This document shows, piece after piece, positions 1-13,265 of a stretch of 64,000 nucleotides of DNA. The stretch spans positions 9,966,890 through 10,030,889 of the forward strand of contig CM040441.1 in the NCBI GenBank assembly GCA_022749755.1, in the 5' to 3' direction. Numbering within the stretch: the first letter of the stretch is position 1; each line of letters starts with the position of its first letter. The stretch is from Azadirachta indica. Taxonomy: Eukaryota > Streptophyta > Magnoliopsida > Sapindales > Meliaceae. The notes below the pieces were generated by a model. The model was not told the origin of the DNA and searched no databases. It saw only the letters and a list, made by a program, of their open reading frames with translations. Position numbers and translations under genes: made by a program.

Positions 1-401
1 AATTCATCTCTCAACCATACCACAATTCCATGGATATGATGGGATAACAAGACATAAAATATAGCACGAAAAAATTAGCAACTCAATTCTGAAGTGGTAA
101 AATACCAAACCCAAATGGGACTATGCTCATTTTATGTTACAACATACACGTGGTCAGTAGTATGAATAACTTAAAAGCAATTTAACAGAAAGAATTGTAA
201 CTAACTTAATTTTCCTGCACATGTTGAATTAAACAAATCCCAGGATAAATGAACAGAATTATGAGCCTGACTAAATTTGTAGTTGTGGTTGTACTAATGA
301 GAGGCATTGTTGAACTGGGTATAGGAATGCCATGAATGCAAGCTGAGAGGTAAGAACCATGTACAATTTTCTAGTCCGAGACCCACAAAATAATTTCATG
401 C
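1..401 (-). other. 3' flank and probable 3' UTR of ATG4
   Basis: This stretch lies downstream of the ATG4 stop codon on the minus strand. It is AT-rich with no open frame of note. The part nearest the gene (about 200-401) is probably 3' UTR, but no polyadenylation site could be fixed by eye. Confidence 0.4.
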
Positions 402-3400
402 TCAAAGAAGTTGCCAGTCATCCTCATGTGCATTACCATCTGCATTGTTCATGGACATTGCACCTAAGGAATCATCATCTGCTTGAACCACAACAGTTTC
501 GCCCAACACACTGCTGTGATTGGCTGCCTTCTTACGGGTTTGAGTAACGGTGAATAATGGTGCTCCATTCGACTCATCTGCTAGCTTGGATGCCCGGAAA
601 CAGAAATCATCAAAATCATCTGCAAAGCGAAGTGGGGAAGAAAATACATCACTGTCCACAAGTTTTTGTTTTAATTATAAGCTATAATCAGCAAGAGATA
701 AAATTCAGTCAAGAGCAAACCTCTGTCTCGACAATAGAATCCTAGTGCCAAAGATGGATCGATTGTGTCCAGATGAATATGCCTTATGACACTAGAGCAA
801 TAACTAAAATATTATAATTGGGAAAAACACTAAACATAAAAACAAACCAAGGCTAGATAATGAAGAAAATCACTTACTCGCAGTGGTATGATGAAGTATC
901 AGCGTCTAGATTATCTCTTGCAATATTAACTACCTGACAACCAATCATTAGCCAAAACTGCAATCAGCACTGCTATTACGACAATCAACTCAAAAATCCA
1001 ATAACACTACAGTCAGTAACCAGCCAGAACAGAAAAACAAGAACCAAATGCGCGTATCTGCATAATGAGGAAAGAGAAAGAGAGAGAGAGTGGTTGGGGA
1101 CTTTTTCAACTATCCAGCACATCATCACTAACAACTGTCATGTGTCCTAATCTAAGAAATCAGGTTGATCTCAAATCTTATTTTCACAAGTCAGTGGACC
1201 TGAAAACAGTAGTAGGTACGTAAAACATCTTAACTCAACTAGACCAAAGATCTATCTGAAAGACCATGTATCAATCAAATGACATACTCTCTTCTTAGCA
1301 TGATGAAAACGACATATACATTTACCAACAGTGTTCCAGCTTAAAAAAGGGAAAACTAGGATCAACATACCATGCGTGATTGTAGACCTTAAAAAGAAAG
1401 AAGTGGCATATTTTCTAGCAAAATGTCTATCAGTCAATGCAGCCACTGATCCTTTAGCATTGAGCCATCCAGAAACAAGTTAGCATAAATTACTAGTAAA
1501 ATTATTTACACATTCATTCATCATAATGTGCTTCATATGCAAATAGTAGGCCTATGCAAACCAAGATGGCATGAAATGAAGCAATTATAGGAAAAAACAG
1601 AAGTCCACAAGTTGCACTCCAATTAAAATGGTGTTTTTAAGTGCAAAAATCGGTGGAAAATAAAATCTATCAATTACCTTTTCCAACAGATGACAAGTTC
1701 ACATAAGAATGTTATAGCAAAAAGATTGTATCAGTGTTATGTTCCAGTGAGAGTTCATAGGAACCAGTGTACATACCGTACAAAATCAAACTCAAAACAT
1801 AAATGACATCCACAAGTTCCTCCACAAAGATCATAGAAGAACACGTATATAAGCAAAACTAAGGGTTACTGTTGGAGAAAGAATCACTTCCAAATTCACC
1901 ATTGAAGTACACATACTACCCAAGTCATAGAAATTATAATGTGCCTGGTGCTTTTGGAGCACTTTATCGTACTAATGTAGATACAGCTACTACTAACTTT
2001 GACTGAACTCGAGTCATACGGTTCCCTTAAGATTTACTCAGCAGAATAGCATTGAAACAAGCAGTAACAATATAAATTTTGCTGTTCTAATGCCCGTAGG
2101 ATCATCCAAGGACTGAAAATTGGAAATCAAAACAAGTCAAGAGGACTTACTGAAGCATCGCTCAATAGAAAAAAGGATTCTCCTTGATAATATTTCTGCT
2201 TGTGTTTCTTTCATTTTAGTAATCTGTTGCTGTTTGTTAAAATATAGAGTTTAGGTGTTTATTAAGGTTTTGATCACTAAGACAAAATTACGTGATAATA
2301 GAGATCCACGCCTTGATACTGGCACATGTTAAATTAAGAAATATCAAAAATAACATGTACTACTATGAGAGCATGTAGTAGAAATTTTGAATACTGAAAA
2401 TGAAAGCTTTATGCCTCTAAAAATGACATGGTATTCATGCATTAATTTTTTGGTAACATTAGACTAACTTATATATTAAGCCTCTTTCCACCAACAACAT
2501 TAACATTTTCATACATCCGCGAATATATCAGAACATAACCCTCTCCAAATCACTGAATTGATTTTGAGAAGTTGCTTGATAATTATTCCCTTAAGATCCC
2601 CTTAAGAAAATCAAACAATAAAGTTAATTGATAGACATGTCAATGCTGTGTCATTTAAGTGGTCTGCAATGGAAAGCACTAAGGATTTCCTAACAGAACA
2701 TGGGGCAGATACTATTAACTTCCCATAAATTCATCAAAACTGGAGGAGAACATCATAACTAATAAGATAATGATCTTGTACAAGCCTACACAATTTAGCC
2801 ACCTTAGCATGTGACAGAAAACATATATGGTATTAACCAGTAATTTATTAATAACAAAGTAATCAATTAAATTTAAACTTTACCGGGTGAACTTCATGTG
2901 GATCAAGGTAGAAAGCATTCTCTTCTTGCACCCCAACAATATACGTTGAGGCACTAGGTTTCCCACCCAAAATACCAAGGCTTTGTGGGAAGGTGAATGT
3001 CAGTCGCAAGGATGGGATGTACCTGATAAACAATTAAGAAATACGCCTAGTAAATAGATATGGAAAATACTCAAAATATAAATTCCAAAATTGATATCCC
3101 ACTAATTACTTCAGTTTCAAATGGTGGTCAATGAAAAGTTGATTAAATGAATTTGTAAGTTTCCATCATACCATCTGCAAGTGGAGAAAGTGACACCGAA
3201 TGCATTAGATATATATTGAAATGTCTTCAAATAATTGCTCTGCCATCATTCCAACATTTAATTCTTTGGCAACTAACTTCTATCAAGGAGAGTTTAGGAA
3301 GTTGTGACAAAGAGAAGGAGATTTTGGTGTCAGTTTAACATTTTCTGTGCATGCTTCTACATATTGTGTTGAGCTAATGCATATTTCTTTGTTTCTTAGA

Positions 3401-5287
3401 AATAGGAATTTGAGAGGGAAAAGGATAAAAACCCCTCAAAAACAACTAAACCTAATTACAGGGAAAGGATAAATAGTACACTACAATAAGGAGAAATTTA
3501 ATTCCAAGATAAAGCAAAGTTGGGGGCCAAAAAAAAAAAAAAAAAAAACCAATAGTAAGGGTAGTCCAAAAGCACAAGCCCGATCACATATCCTTACACT
3601 CACAATCCTCCAGAGAACGAACACACCCATAGGTAGCAATCCACTGGCCTAAGAAATCTACCTCATACAATGAGCCAAAGAAACAAGTGCAGAAAATCCT
3701 AGCAACCTTGCAATCAATTTTAATAAGTGGAAATTTTCAGTAATCCATAGATTTCCAATCCATGGCTTCTACTTTGGCAAAATTGGATGATAGCTTTACA
3801 ACAGGTGCAAGATATGAACTGTGCATCTTGATCAAATCCTGAATGGTCCTAATGAGAGATGACAGGACAACCAATATCTTATAGATAAATTCCATAAAGT
3901 AGACTAACCTGGGATTTACTTTGTCAAGTCCAAGAACCAAAGGAACAAGCAGAAGAATAGGCGTCCAGTCAGCTTGACCTTTAGAAAACTCAAAACAATG
4001 TCTAGAAGCATCTTCAACACATACGACAGGCGCTCCACCTCTTTCCCCATCTTCATCACCTGAAACCACATAAACGGCCATTGGAAGTGACTGGCGTCCA
4101 AGACCAGTTTCCTCTTTCTTGCAACGGGCTAGAGATTCCATTGAGCGACACATGGCATATGGGCCCACCCACGATCCAGCTGCAAGGCCATAAGTCTTTC
4201 CAGCTTGAAGAAGATTGTGAATAGAAAAAGCTGATGTTTCGGAATCGCCAAAAAGGTGCAAGATCTCAACATATTCAGGATCAAATGGCTGCATTATTAG
4301 AAAGGCACCCGCATGAACATACTTGCAAGTGTTGAAGCTTGCTTCATGACTACTATAACTAGAGAGAATCTAATTTTGGTTCTAATAGTTCAGCTAATAT
4401 TCTAAAACATTATCAAAACAGAGTAGGGATGGGAACCAGATAAAATAACATTTATTTTACCTTATCCAAAGACTTTCTCCAAGATCTCCCCAGCCGATGA
4501 AAAAGCAAAGCCTGTGTAGAAGTAATGAGTGTTCACTGGCTAATAAAAGATTGCACAATTACAATAAAAAATATGATTGCGGAAAAGTAATCTATCGTAA
4601 TGCTGCGCTTAAAAGAGTTTTCTGGTAAGAAGTGAAACAGCACTAAACCTGAGCAACAAGCATCTGACTGCTTCGAAGCATGCAACCCCAGCCTACATCA
4701 GTTGTAAACTTTGAATCACCAATAGCATCAAAACCTGCAGATGAAACATTCAAACCCAGTTGTAATATACTAAACTTTTCCAATCAATTCCATCATAAAA
4801 AGGCCAACATTGCGTGAGTCGAACCTTTGCGATATGTCATCAGAATTCTTGATGAAAAATCTTGATTGAGTGCAGCTAATCCATTATTACTAGTTGCATC
4901 ACTCGTGGCATCATCCTCCGATATTTGATAACACAGACCAAGAAGCCATATGTCACTAGTTGAATTAGGAATTCCAGTCCTGCTTGGCCCTAGTACACGC
5001 TCATGTATTCTCCTCATTGAGCCAGCAGTCACTAGTTTCTTCACAGCTGCTGCCCACCCATTACTTCTACTGTGAACTGCCTTCTTTTCACAAGCTGACG
5101 ACTCACTATAAATATCAAAAACGGAGAAAGCAGACGTAAAGAAGCTTGACAACAGCGAACCCTTGGATGACACTCTCCCACCAGATCCAGGCTCTGAACT
5201 AACAGATGCCAAAGATCTATTCGGTGTATCCTTTGTACTTTTAGAAGAACATTTCGAAGCACCAGCCTTATCACGAAATCCCTTCAT
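402..5287 (-). CDS. ATG4: Cysteine protease ATG4 (autophagy)
   Basis: ATG4 is the cytosolic peptidase (family C54) that trims ATG8 to expose its C-terminal glycine and later releases ATG8 from phosphatidylethanolamine, allowing autophagosome formation and ATG8 recycling. Eight coding exons, in order: 5287-4825, 4734-4649, 4511-4461, 4288-3909, 3022-2884, 933-878, 791-721, 619-402. All junctions are GT-AG and in phase, giving 487 residues, close to Arabidopsis ATG4a/b (467-477). The motif DVGWGCMLRS holds the catalytic Cys at about residue 172, and LDPHEVHP holds the Asp and His at about 367 and 369. The N-terminal 60 residues are Ser-rich and low in complexity. Near the C-terminus, DDFDDFC is a family signature. 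Introns of 886 bp (3023-3908) and 1950 bp (934-2883) carry nothing recognisable beyond a 20-base A tract at 3529-3548. The start was chosen as the first in-frame ATG after a probable leader splice. Confidence 0.95.
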
Positions 5288-5900
5288 TACCTACTTATGC
5301 ATCGGCATGGGGCCACAAAATCGGCCTCACAAAAAGCAGCCTAAGTTTTAAAAAAGAAACCACAACACTCTCAAAATACATATCAAAGAAGAAATTAAGG
5401 AAGCTCACAGCGAAAAGGATTATTTCTAAATACTTTAAATAATTAAACGTTCTTCAAGATTGTTGCATAAGTTAAAGAATTCCAAAATTACACAAGTCAC
5501 ATGAAACAAAACACATAAATATCAAATTACCCAAATCAAAAAACCAATAAATCAGCAAAGAGTAAACTAAGATCCGAAAATAAGACAATAGTTATCAAAA
5601 ACATTCGTGCGGTTCAAGATTCAATTAAATCAAGAATTTGTTAAACAAATAAATAAATTCCCTGCACAAAAACATCAAAAGCAAAAGCAAATATACATAT
5701 ATAAAGAAGCAAACTGTATAGAGACAGATAAGGATTGATTACCGGAATCAATAAATGATTGGTTCGATGTTCAAATTGAATTTGATACTGAAAATTGAAA
5801 TGCTTTTGTTCTGTTCCAAGGCAAAGAATCGAAACCCAAAAACAAGTAAACTGAAAATATATTTTATATTTTGATTTGGACTTTTTGAGCTTAAAATTGC
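5288..5900 (-). other. Probable ATG4 5' leader with an intron
   Basis: On the minus strand a splice acceptor (pyrimidine tract then AAACTTAG) ends at 5341, so the leader exon next to the ATG would be 5340-5288. A matching donor (CCG then GTAATC) at 5743/5742 would end a first leader exon reaching about 5900. A 108-codon frame at 5641-5967 (-) crosses this region but is low in complexity and is not taken as a gene. Confidence 0.4.
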
Positions 5901-6680
5901 ACGTGGTTAGTAGTAACATCAACTGCTTATTATTAATGGACCGCGTTGGGCCGGGCCTGGCCTTCAAATAAAATTTCTATTTTCTAGTTGGGGTAATAAC
6001 ATACGGTTCCCTATGGTTTTGTCAAATGACATATGAAATGTAGTTTGCAATTAAATTTCATACAAGTCCTAAGCGTGATGCTGCTATCTAATGCGATTAT
6101 GTTCTATTGAGGAGTTACAAATTAAACAATAAAATATAAATTTTAAGAAATAAAAATTTAGAATCAAATACTAATTTTTAATAAAATATTATGATTATTT
6201 AATAGTTAATCACTTATTTTTCACAAAAATTATGCAAATATAAGAATTTTTTTAACTTCATGATAGAAGAAAATTAAAAAGAAATTTTGAAAAAATAAAA
6301 ATACTTAAAATAATTAAAGTTTTTACTTTAAAATTTTAAAATTTAGGTGATTTTTCTATTTTAATAGACTTGAGATAAAAAAATGTTAAAAAATGGTATT
6401 AAATAGTACTTTGACTAACCAAAAAGCCCACTAAATAAATACTTATTGATGTCATAGTTATTAAGAATAATTATTACAGACATGTAATTGTAAATACAAA
6501 TAATTTATATGACGGCAGAGACTCGCAAAAAAAATTTTTATTTATCATATTATCAAATAATAAGGACTCGTATGTTATTAGCCCATTCCTAAATCGCCTC
6601 AGCACGACGTAGGCTTAACTTTAAGGCCCCGTTTGTTGATTAATTTATTGCCGTGCAATAGTTATCGGCTTTTGTTTTTT
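5901..6680. promoter_or_regulatory. Divergent intergenic region between ATG4 and ASHH3
   Basis: About 0.8 kb separates the likely transcription starts of the minus-strand ATG4 and plus-strand ASHH3. It is strongly AT-rich except for two patches. TTGGGCCGGGCC at about 5947-5958 contains a site II type TGGGCC element on the ATG4 side. GGCCCCGTTTGTT at about 6625-6640 resembles the end of a small hAT-like element. Both genes probably draw their promoters from this interval. No TATA box was assigned. Confidence 0.4.
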
Positions 6681-6689
6681 TCATGCGCT

Positions 6690-7020
6690 CAAAAACTTCC
6701 CTCCTAAACCCAAATCGCTCAACTCAGAGATCTGTGAACTTGCATAAGGTAAATTCTCTACCTCGTTCACTAATTCTACTTCTTCTTCTCTTCAAACACC
6801 ATGTTTCTATTCCTTGTAGTGTGTTTTCTCAATTTAAGAGCTGTAAATTTTGCTAAATTTTGAGAGAGATTGAGTGAAAACGAACTTGGGAACTGTTAAG
6901 TAGCAAGATTCAAGTTCTTTGTTTTATATATTAAGCTATTTTCATGCTCTTGTGTATTTGACTTCCTTGTTTATCTTGTAGGAAATTGTCTTGTTCTTTA
7001 GTAGGAAGAAATTAGAGGCC
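6690..7020 (+). other. ASHH3 5' leader, two exons split by an intron
   Basis: A donor at 6748/6749 (GCATAAG then GTAAAT) and an acceptor ending at 6981 (TTATCTTGTAG) suggest a leader intron of 233 bp. The second leader exon, 6982-7020, runs straight into the ATG at 7021. Confidence 0.5.
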
Positions 7021-10000
7021 ATGCCTAGTACGAAGAAGGTTTGGTTCTGAGTTCCAACAAATTCTATTGCTTGGCATTTGTGGTGTATACTCATTGGAAT
7101 TTGAAGTTGTTATTACGTTTCCTTTATGATTTTTCATCTGGGTATTTGTTGTTGTTTTATCAGAATTCTGATACTAGCTGCATAGGCCACGCATTTAACA
7201 AGTTGTTGAAGCAGATTGGAAATCCGGTTGAGTTTGAATTACCTGATTGGTTTGTTAAATCGAAGCCTACACCTTACATCTTCATTAAGCGAAGTATTTA
7301 CTTGAAATTCACTTTCTAATTGTTGCTCCTTTACTTGTTGGTGTTTAAGTTATTGGTCTTTCTCTATATGATTCTGTTTTTGTTGATGTTCACGAAATTA
7401 AGACATATATCTCACAAGGAAGATTAAGAGACGGCTTGAGGATGATGGCATTTTCTGCTCTTGCACTGCATCACCGGGTTCTTCTGGTGTTTGTGATAGA
7501 GATTGCCATTGTGGGTAAGAATTTATCTTTTGCTATTATGTTTTCTCTGCCTTATGCTGTGATGTGTTTGACATTGTGATGGAGTTCTATCTAGTGGTAT
7601 AGTAGTCTCTTCTGATTAGAAATTTATGGCTTGCTCAACTTTTAAATTTGGGGCTCACCTTTATCTGGAGTTTCCTAATTGGAAAATTTGATTATGCTGT
7701 TTAGTTTGTATCACTTGTTTGCTGTTGATTGGTCCCAACCAGAGTCATTGATTTAAGTTTCCTTGAGACATTGAACCATTATTACCTTCAGTCTGTTTTC
7801 CTCCTTTTGCTGTTGAAAATGAGTATGCTGTTGTCTAATCTTATTGAAGTTCTGATATATGCACTAGCATCGATGATCAGACAGGTCAAAGTTCTGGTGC
7901 CATTTTAGGACATATTACGTGCATTGGGGCCTGTACATGTGATAACAGTGTTCCATGGCTTACTTGCCACGTGGAGCATACTTAATTAGTTAGAGCTATT
8001 GGTCAATTATTTGTGCTGAACTCTGTCACAAACAAAGCACCGATCTTCTCATTTAAACCCAATTTTTGTCTTTGACATTTGTTTATGTACTTTCTTGAAG
8101 TCATGGGGAGGTTTCCCTTTCATCATAGTAAGAATCATGACATTCGTTTATATACTTTCTTGAAGTCATGGTGAGGTTTCCCTTTCATCATAGTAAGAAT
8201 CATTATAGTAAGAAGTGATGTTAAGGCTCTGGTGAAGATATCTTGGGGGCTTAATGCAAAAAATCAAATAGTAAGATAGCGTTGTATTCATTATAATTGA
8301 TGCCACTACAATATCATTATGGTTCTAAAAGACTTGTTTTAATTAACTGTAGTTAGTTGCCAGGGTGAAAGGCACTCAAGCGGCTTTACTAACAACATGT
8401 CTAATTTTGAAATTAACAAGAAGGGTATTATATAAATTTGGTAGCCTTTTTGCTAGAAACTAGGTGTTGCATATGCTCCTAATCTATGAAAAGTAAATGA
8501 CTGAAACATCATTGCTTTTGTTGTACAGGATGCTACTATCTAGCTGCTCCTCTGGTTGCAAATGTGGGAATTCATGCCTTAACAAGCCATTCCAGCACCG
8601 ACCAGTAAAGAAGATGAAATTAGTGCAGGTATAAGTGTGACTTCTGGATAGGTTCTTATCTTGATTTTGTGGGATGACTTTCTGGCCAGCAATACTACAT
8701 CTTCATAAAGTCTCTCTATCTCTTCTCTGTTTTCATTTTGGGCATTAAGAATAAACTTGTATGTTAAATTAAGTCTTGCTTTGACATCCTAAAGTTTTGC
8801 AATCTGTTCAGTGTCATTCCTTGTATGCTTGTGTTGTTGTTACTTCTGTCTAGACTCAAATATGAAGTTAAATAAGGTATTGCTTGTAGACCGAGAAATG
8901 TGGATCTGGGATTGTGGCTGATGAAGATATTAAACGAGGAGAGTTTGTAATTGAATACGTTGGAGAAGGTGACATCTTGGTCATTGTGTACTTTGCTGAA
9001 ATTTCTTTACATCAACTGAAGTTGCATTATTTTGTGATCCTTTAGCATCTGCTTAGTGTTTCTTCAATGCAGTTATTGATGATAAAACATGTGAGGAAAG
9101 ACTTTGGAAAATGAAGCACCGTGGGGAAACTAACTTTTACCTGTGTGAGATCAATCGAGACATGGTAATTGATGCCACATACAAAGGAAACAAGTCAAGA
9201 TACATAAACCATAGTTGCTGCCCCAATACTGAGATGCAGAAATGGTTCTTGCTGACCCCTCATCGCTGATTTTGTAGTTTTATGAGTTGATCTGCTAACC
9301 TTACATGTTTAATTTATTTTTCTCAAGGATAATTGATGGCGAAACAAGAATAGGCATATTTGCAACTCGTGACATAAAAAAGGGCGAACATCTTACCTAT
9401 GACTACCAGTATGAACGCTTACATGACTCTCCTGTTGCATTCTGTTAGACATTTCACTTAGAAATTTGCTATTTTTTATTGTAAGCATGTATATTTCTAA
9501 TAAACTTTTTGTCTAACAATTTTTTTATGTCAAATTGACCACAGCTGGTGTATTGCTTTCCCTTCAAAATTTGTATCTTCTTAACCCAATATGCACAAAT
9601 CTGACAAATTTAGCAGGTTTGTTCAATTTGGTGCAGATCAAGATTGCCACTGTGGAGCAGCAGGCTGCAGGAGGAAGTTGGGGGCAAAACCTAGCAAGCC
9701 TAAGATATCATCGGATGCTGCACTAAAGTTAGTAGCTTGTCAGGTGGCTGTAACTTCTCCCAAATTGAAAGCAATATTATCTGGAAAAGATGTATGTATA
9801 TGTGGCTGTTTGATAATCAATAAATATAAAATGCCTTTTCAATTTGTGTTCAATTATTATATATTTTCTCCATTTTTATTATGGTTATAATAAAATTCCC
9901 CTTTCTCCTAAAAGAATATATTTCTTCTTTCTTTATTATCTCCTTTGCTTGCCTTGCTTCCTTAGCCCACAGAGAGAGAAAGTTCTCTGCTATCTTCCAC

Positions 10001-11915
10001 CTTCCTTTCTATTTGTTATCAGATAAATGGAAAGGTTTCTCTTGTCTCAATATGAGAGCAAAGCTTGCCAATCTCTGTTGCATGGGTGGCTGTGCTAGAA
10101 TAGGCCCGGGTATCTCAAATAGGATATTACAAATTGATCATGAATTATTTCAAATTGCTTTGCAATTATATCTTACTGCAGGTCTTTTTTACTACTTCAT
10201 GAATGAATTGAATATTTATGTGCCGTTCAGTGATTTATGAGAGGTTTTGACGCTTTGTTATGGTTTCGATTCTCAACCTTTTGATTACAGTTACTGAAAC
10301 ATTTGGAGATTTTTGATGTAACAAAATACAAGTAGTGCAAGTTTGACTGTTTTATCATATTAATTTTGGATTTTTTTCAATTTGTAAGATTCATATTGCC
10401 CTTTGAGAGGATTAGAGTCTGGCTCTGGTATATCACTGGTGTAAATTAGACTGAGCTGCATAATCGCCTACCCTTGAAAGAATGGCTCATTGTTTAAAAT
10501 TGGGGACTTGTTTTGGATGGGTGTACCACTGAAAAATTCCAAATGATATAACCTCTGGTTTCTTCTATAATTTTGTTTGCAAAATATAATTGGACATCTT
10601 TAATTGGATGGGATCAGACTGAAAATTCTAGAATCAAATTGGAAAAGATTTGGAAAATTTCATCCGTTCTGAAATGACCAAGAGAAACCTTATTCCTTCT
10701 CTTCCACTCCCCTTCATGATTTTTCACATGCCATGCAGTGCAAGATTGGCAAGCTCTTACAAGTCATAAACATTACTGCTGAATTGTTGATATTCTTTAT
10801 AGCTTAATGCATTCCAATTTTGGATTCCTAGTCATGTTAATCGTTGCTTAATTTATATATTCTGCACATTTTTCTGCAAACTTGGACTGATTTTGGGCTA
10901 TTGTTTGGTTAGTTTTATCAGAATGGAAGTTTGCATATTGGTAAGAAACCTTTTTCCTGGATTCTAATTTATAAATTGGATGCTTTTTCAAAATCTCAAA
11001 ATTTCCGATTGACCTTCAGGAAGTTCACAACCTGCTTATAATCAACGACAAACATGCCCTCAGTGTTGCATCGGCAAAGTGATTAGAATATCTCATTCCA
11101 AGAATGACAGGTACTTTCAGAATTAATTTGTCTCTGAATTTGGTTGGTTTAATTACTATCCAAGGAAGCAAAACATTTAGGACCTTACAATTAACATTTC
11201 TTTTTAATAAAGCTAGTGTTAGTGCCATGTATATCCTTTTTCGTAAACATATCCTGTTTCAATTTCTTTTAACTAATATATGGAAAGAGTTATTTGACCA
11301 GCACATATGAACATTTTGGTTGCTTAATAACCCAATGCCAGCTGCTGTGTAGGATTATAATTGGGATATTTTGATTTGGTAGTATATTAGGAGGCTAGGG
11401 GTTTGGGATGGAAAATCTAATTATCAAATAGGAATTAATGACTTTTAAATCATAGAATGTTTTCGTCTTTACTTCTTATTTTCTGCAAATAGTACTTTAT
11501 TTCGTCTCTTTTTGCCTGCTTTGGAGTCTGCAATTTAGCTCACTGTTTTTTTTTTTTTCCTATAATATCTGTGTGCTTAACTTCTAAGTGGATCCCATCT
11601 TTGTGTTTCAATGAGATTTTTTAATTGTCATAACCTCCAAATTCTTTCTTTTTTTTCCTGTTTAAGTATTATTGTGCTGAATTCTGAATTCTGTTTTCTT
11701 TGGCTTAACTATTACAGATCCTTTGGAATTATTCGACGGTTTGATGAGTATTCTAAAACACACTCGGTAAGAGTCTCTTTTATCTCACTACTAAGTGAAT
11801 CATAAGAGGCATTATGAACATTCAAGAAAATGTCTTGTTGTAGGTAATGTTTGAAGACGGCAGTATTGATTTTCTTGACATGTCTAAAGCAGATTGGGAA
11901 CTTGTAACTGAGTGA
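7021..11915 (+). CDS. ASHH3: Histone-lysine N-methyltransferase, ASHH3/ASHH4 class
   Basis: This is a nuclear SET-domain protein of the ASH1 class, the group that includes plant H3K36 methyltransferases; its exact target is not shown here. Twelve coding exons: 7021-7038, 7164-7293, 7403-7514, 8529-8628, 8890-8968, 9073-9244, 9328-9408, 9617-9791, 10922-10940, 11020-11110, 11718-11766, 11844-11915. The sum is 1098 nt, or 365 residues, against about 360 in Arabidopsis. A Cys-rich AWS domain covers about 60-110, SET about 121-240, with NHSC at 192-195 for cofactor binding and LTYDY at 226-230. The post-SET motif DCHCGAAGC supplies Cys 241, 243 and 248. The C-terminal segment has a CxxC pair (TCPQC) and a Tudor-like stretch ending DWELVTE. 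Exon 9 is only 19 nt. The long intron 9792-10921 contains a shadow frame that is not a gene. Confidence 0.95.
8074..8203 (+). repeat. 65-bp tandem duplication in an ASHH3 intron
   Basis: Two directly adjacent 65-bp copies (8074-8138 and 8139-8203) differ at about three positions. Both contain the string TTTCCCTTTCATCATAGTAA. The repeat lies in the third coding-region intron (7515-8528). Confidence 0.85.
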
Positions 11916-12481
11916 TGTCTCTGTGAGGAGTAAGTACAACTTTTAATTGATTTCCTTTTTTCTTCTCATGTATTATATACAGTCACTTGTGCTGCTGGTA
12001 AGTTGTGGAGAAAATGTTGTTTTTTGATTAGTGGGTTTCAGTTAGTGCTATTGTTGAACTGCTGAAATGAACTTTAGTAACAAATAAATCAATGTTATCT
12101 TTTAGCTGAATGAACTTTTATGAGCAGATTTAAGAAAGTTGTTCTGATCGTAACATCTGTTTTTAACTTTTAGCAAGTCATTGAGAACTAAAGGAAGATT
12201 TCCAATATACTTTTAAGGAGACATGAACTTATGTTTCTATTTTGGGCTTAGGGAGACTTGAGGTAGTCAGAAAAATGTTTGAGGACTGCTGATTTTGGAG
12301 AACTTTTCTTTCCTTTTTTCTTTTTCTTTTTTTGCTTTTTTTTTAAGTTAGAAGCAGAAAAAGTAAATTATGTTCATAAAGAAAGTTTATGAAATTTGAA
12401 CACAGCTGTCCATAGTGTGTGCTATACAAGTATATATTGTGTAAGAGTGAAACAAATGCAAAAGATGAAACCATGAGATAA

Positions 12482-12860
12482 AGGGTTTGTTTGGTATAAT
12501 TTTTCGAGTAGAGCTTCTCGAAGGAGACTTTTTACCAGTAAAACATTTGTAAGTGAAGTTTTGAATAAAAGTTTATAGATTGTGTGGTTGTTATAAATAA
12601 CTTTTGGGAAAACTTGAAACTACTTTAGAATACAAATTTTTAAGGCTAGATTGTAAAAAAATAACGTAAATTCTTTAAAATAAAATAAACGTATTTTAAA
12701 CAATTTAACCTTTTAAAAAAGTTTAAAAAGCTCTATTGTCAAAAACGCAAAATAAAAAGAATTTTAACGTTAAAAAAGTCCTTATGGTTAATGGAAAAGA
12801 CAAATGAAACGAGCACAAAATGTCTTAAAACATTAAACTATAGCAAACACAACCTTCCCT
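12482..12860. mobile_element. Possible hAT-like MITE
   Basis: The segment begins AGGGTTTGTTTGGTATA and ends with the approximate inverse (TATAGCAAACACAACCTTCCCT), a terminal pattern typical of small non-autonomous hAT-like elements in plants. The interior is AT-rich without an open frame. No clean 8-bp target duplication was seen, so the ends are approximate. Confidence 0.35.
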
Positions 12861-13118
12861 AAATCAAGTTATTTTCCCGCTTCCCAATTGTTGGTCAATG
12901 GAGAAGCTATGTTTTTTGTAGTTTGTTAATTAGAGAGAATTCTAAAGTCCAAATATAACTGAAAATTTCAAAAATTTTAATGAACTGGATATTTCTAGGA
13001 TTTATATAAATCTCAACGCATAATTTGAATTATATATTTGGTTTCTGGTGCCTCATTTCCAATTATAGATGTCGGACTGTTTTTTAAATTAATTGTACAT
13101 TGCAAATTAAGGCAAATA

Positions 13119-13265
13119 GTGTTGGTGCAAATTGGTTTAACTAGTAAAATCTCTTACATTGGTACAAGTGATTTGAGGTTCAAACTCTTATCACACCTGG
13201 TTGGGTAGGGATTTGGGTTAGCCAATGCATAGGCATTGAGGTCTGATTGCCAGGAAATTTATGAA
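13119..13265 (+). mobile_element. Possible tRNA-derived SINE fragment
   Basis: TGGTTTAACTAGT (about 13132) and AGGTTCAAACTC (about 13171) look like decayed RNA polymerase III A and B boxes at a spacing of about 40 nt, followed by a non-coding body, as in plant SINEs. The 5' and 3' ends and target duplication could not be fixed. Confidence 0.3.

Noticed and set aside
5641..5967. 108-codon minus-strand frame beside ATG4
   Set aside because: It is low in complexity (runs of Leu, Ile, Phe, Lys), overlaps the likely ATG4 leader and has no family signature.
9881..10240. 119-codon plus-strand frame in an ASHH3 intron
   Set aside because: It lies entirely between two ASHH3 exons whose phase closes without it. 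The composition is Phe/Leu-rich chance sequence.
9960..10750. Short inverted similarity (CTTGCCAATCT) in an ASHH3 intron
   Set aside because: Only about 30 bp match, and the flanking matches come in inconsistent order, so no element could be defined.
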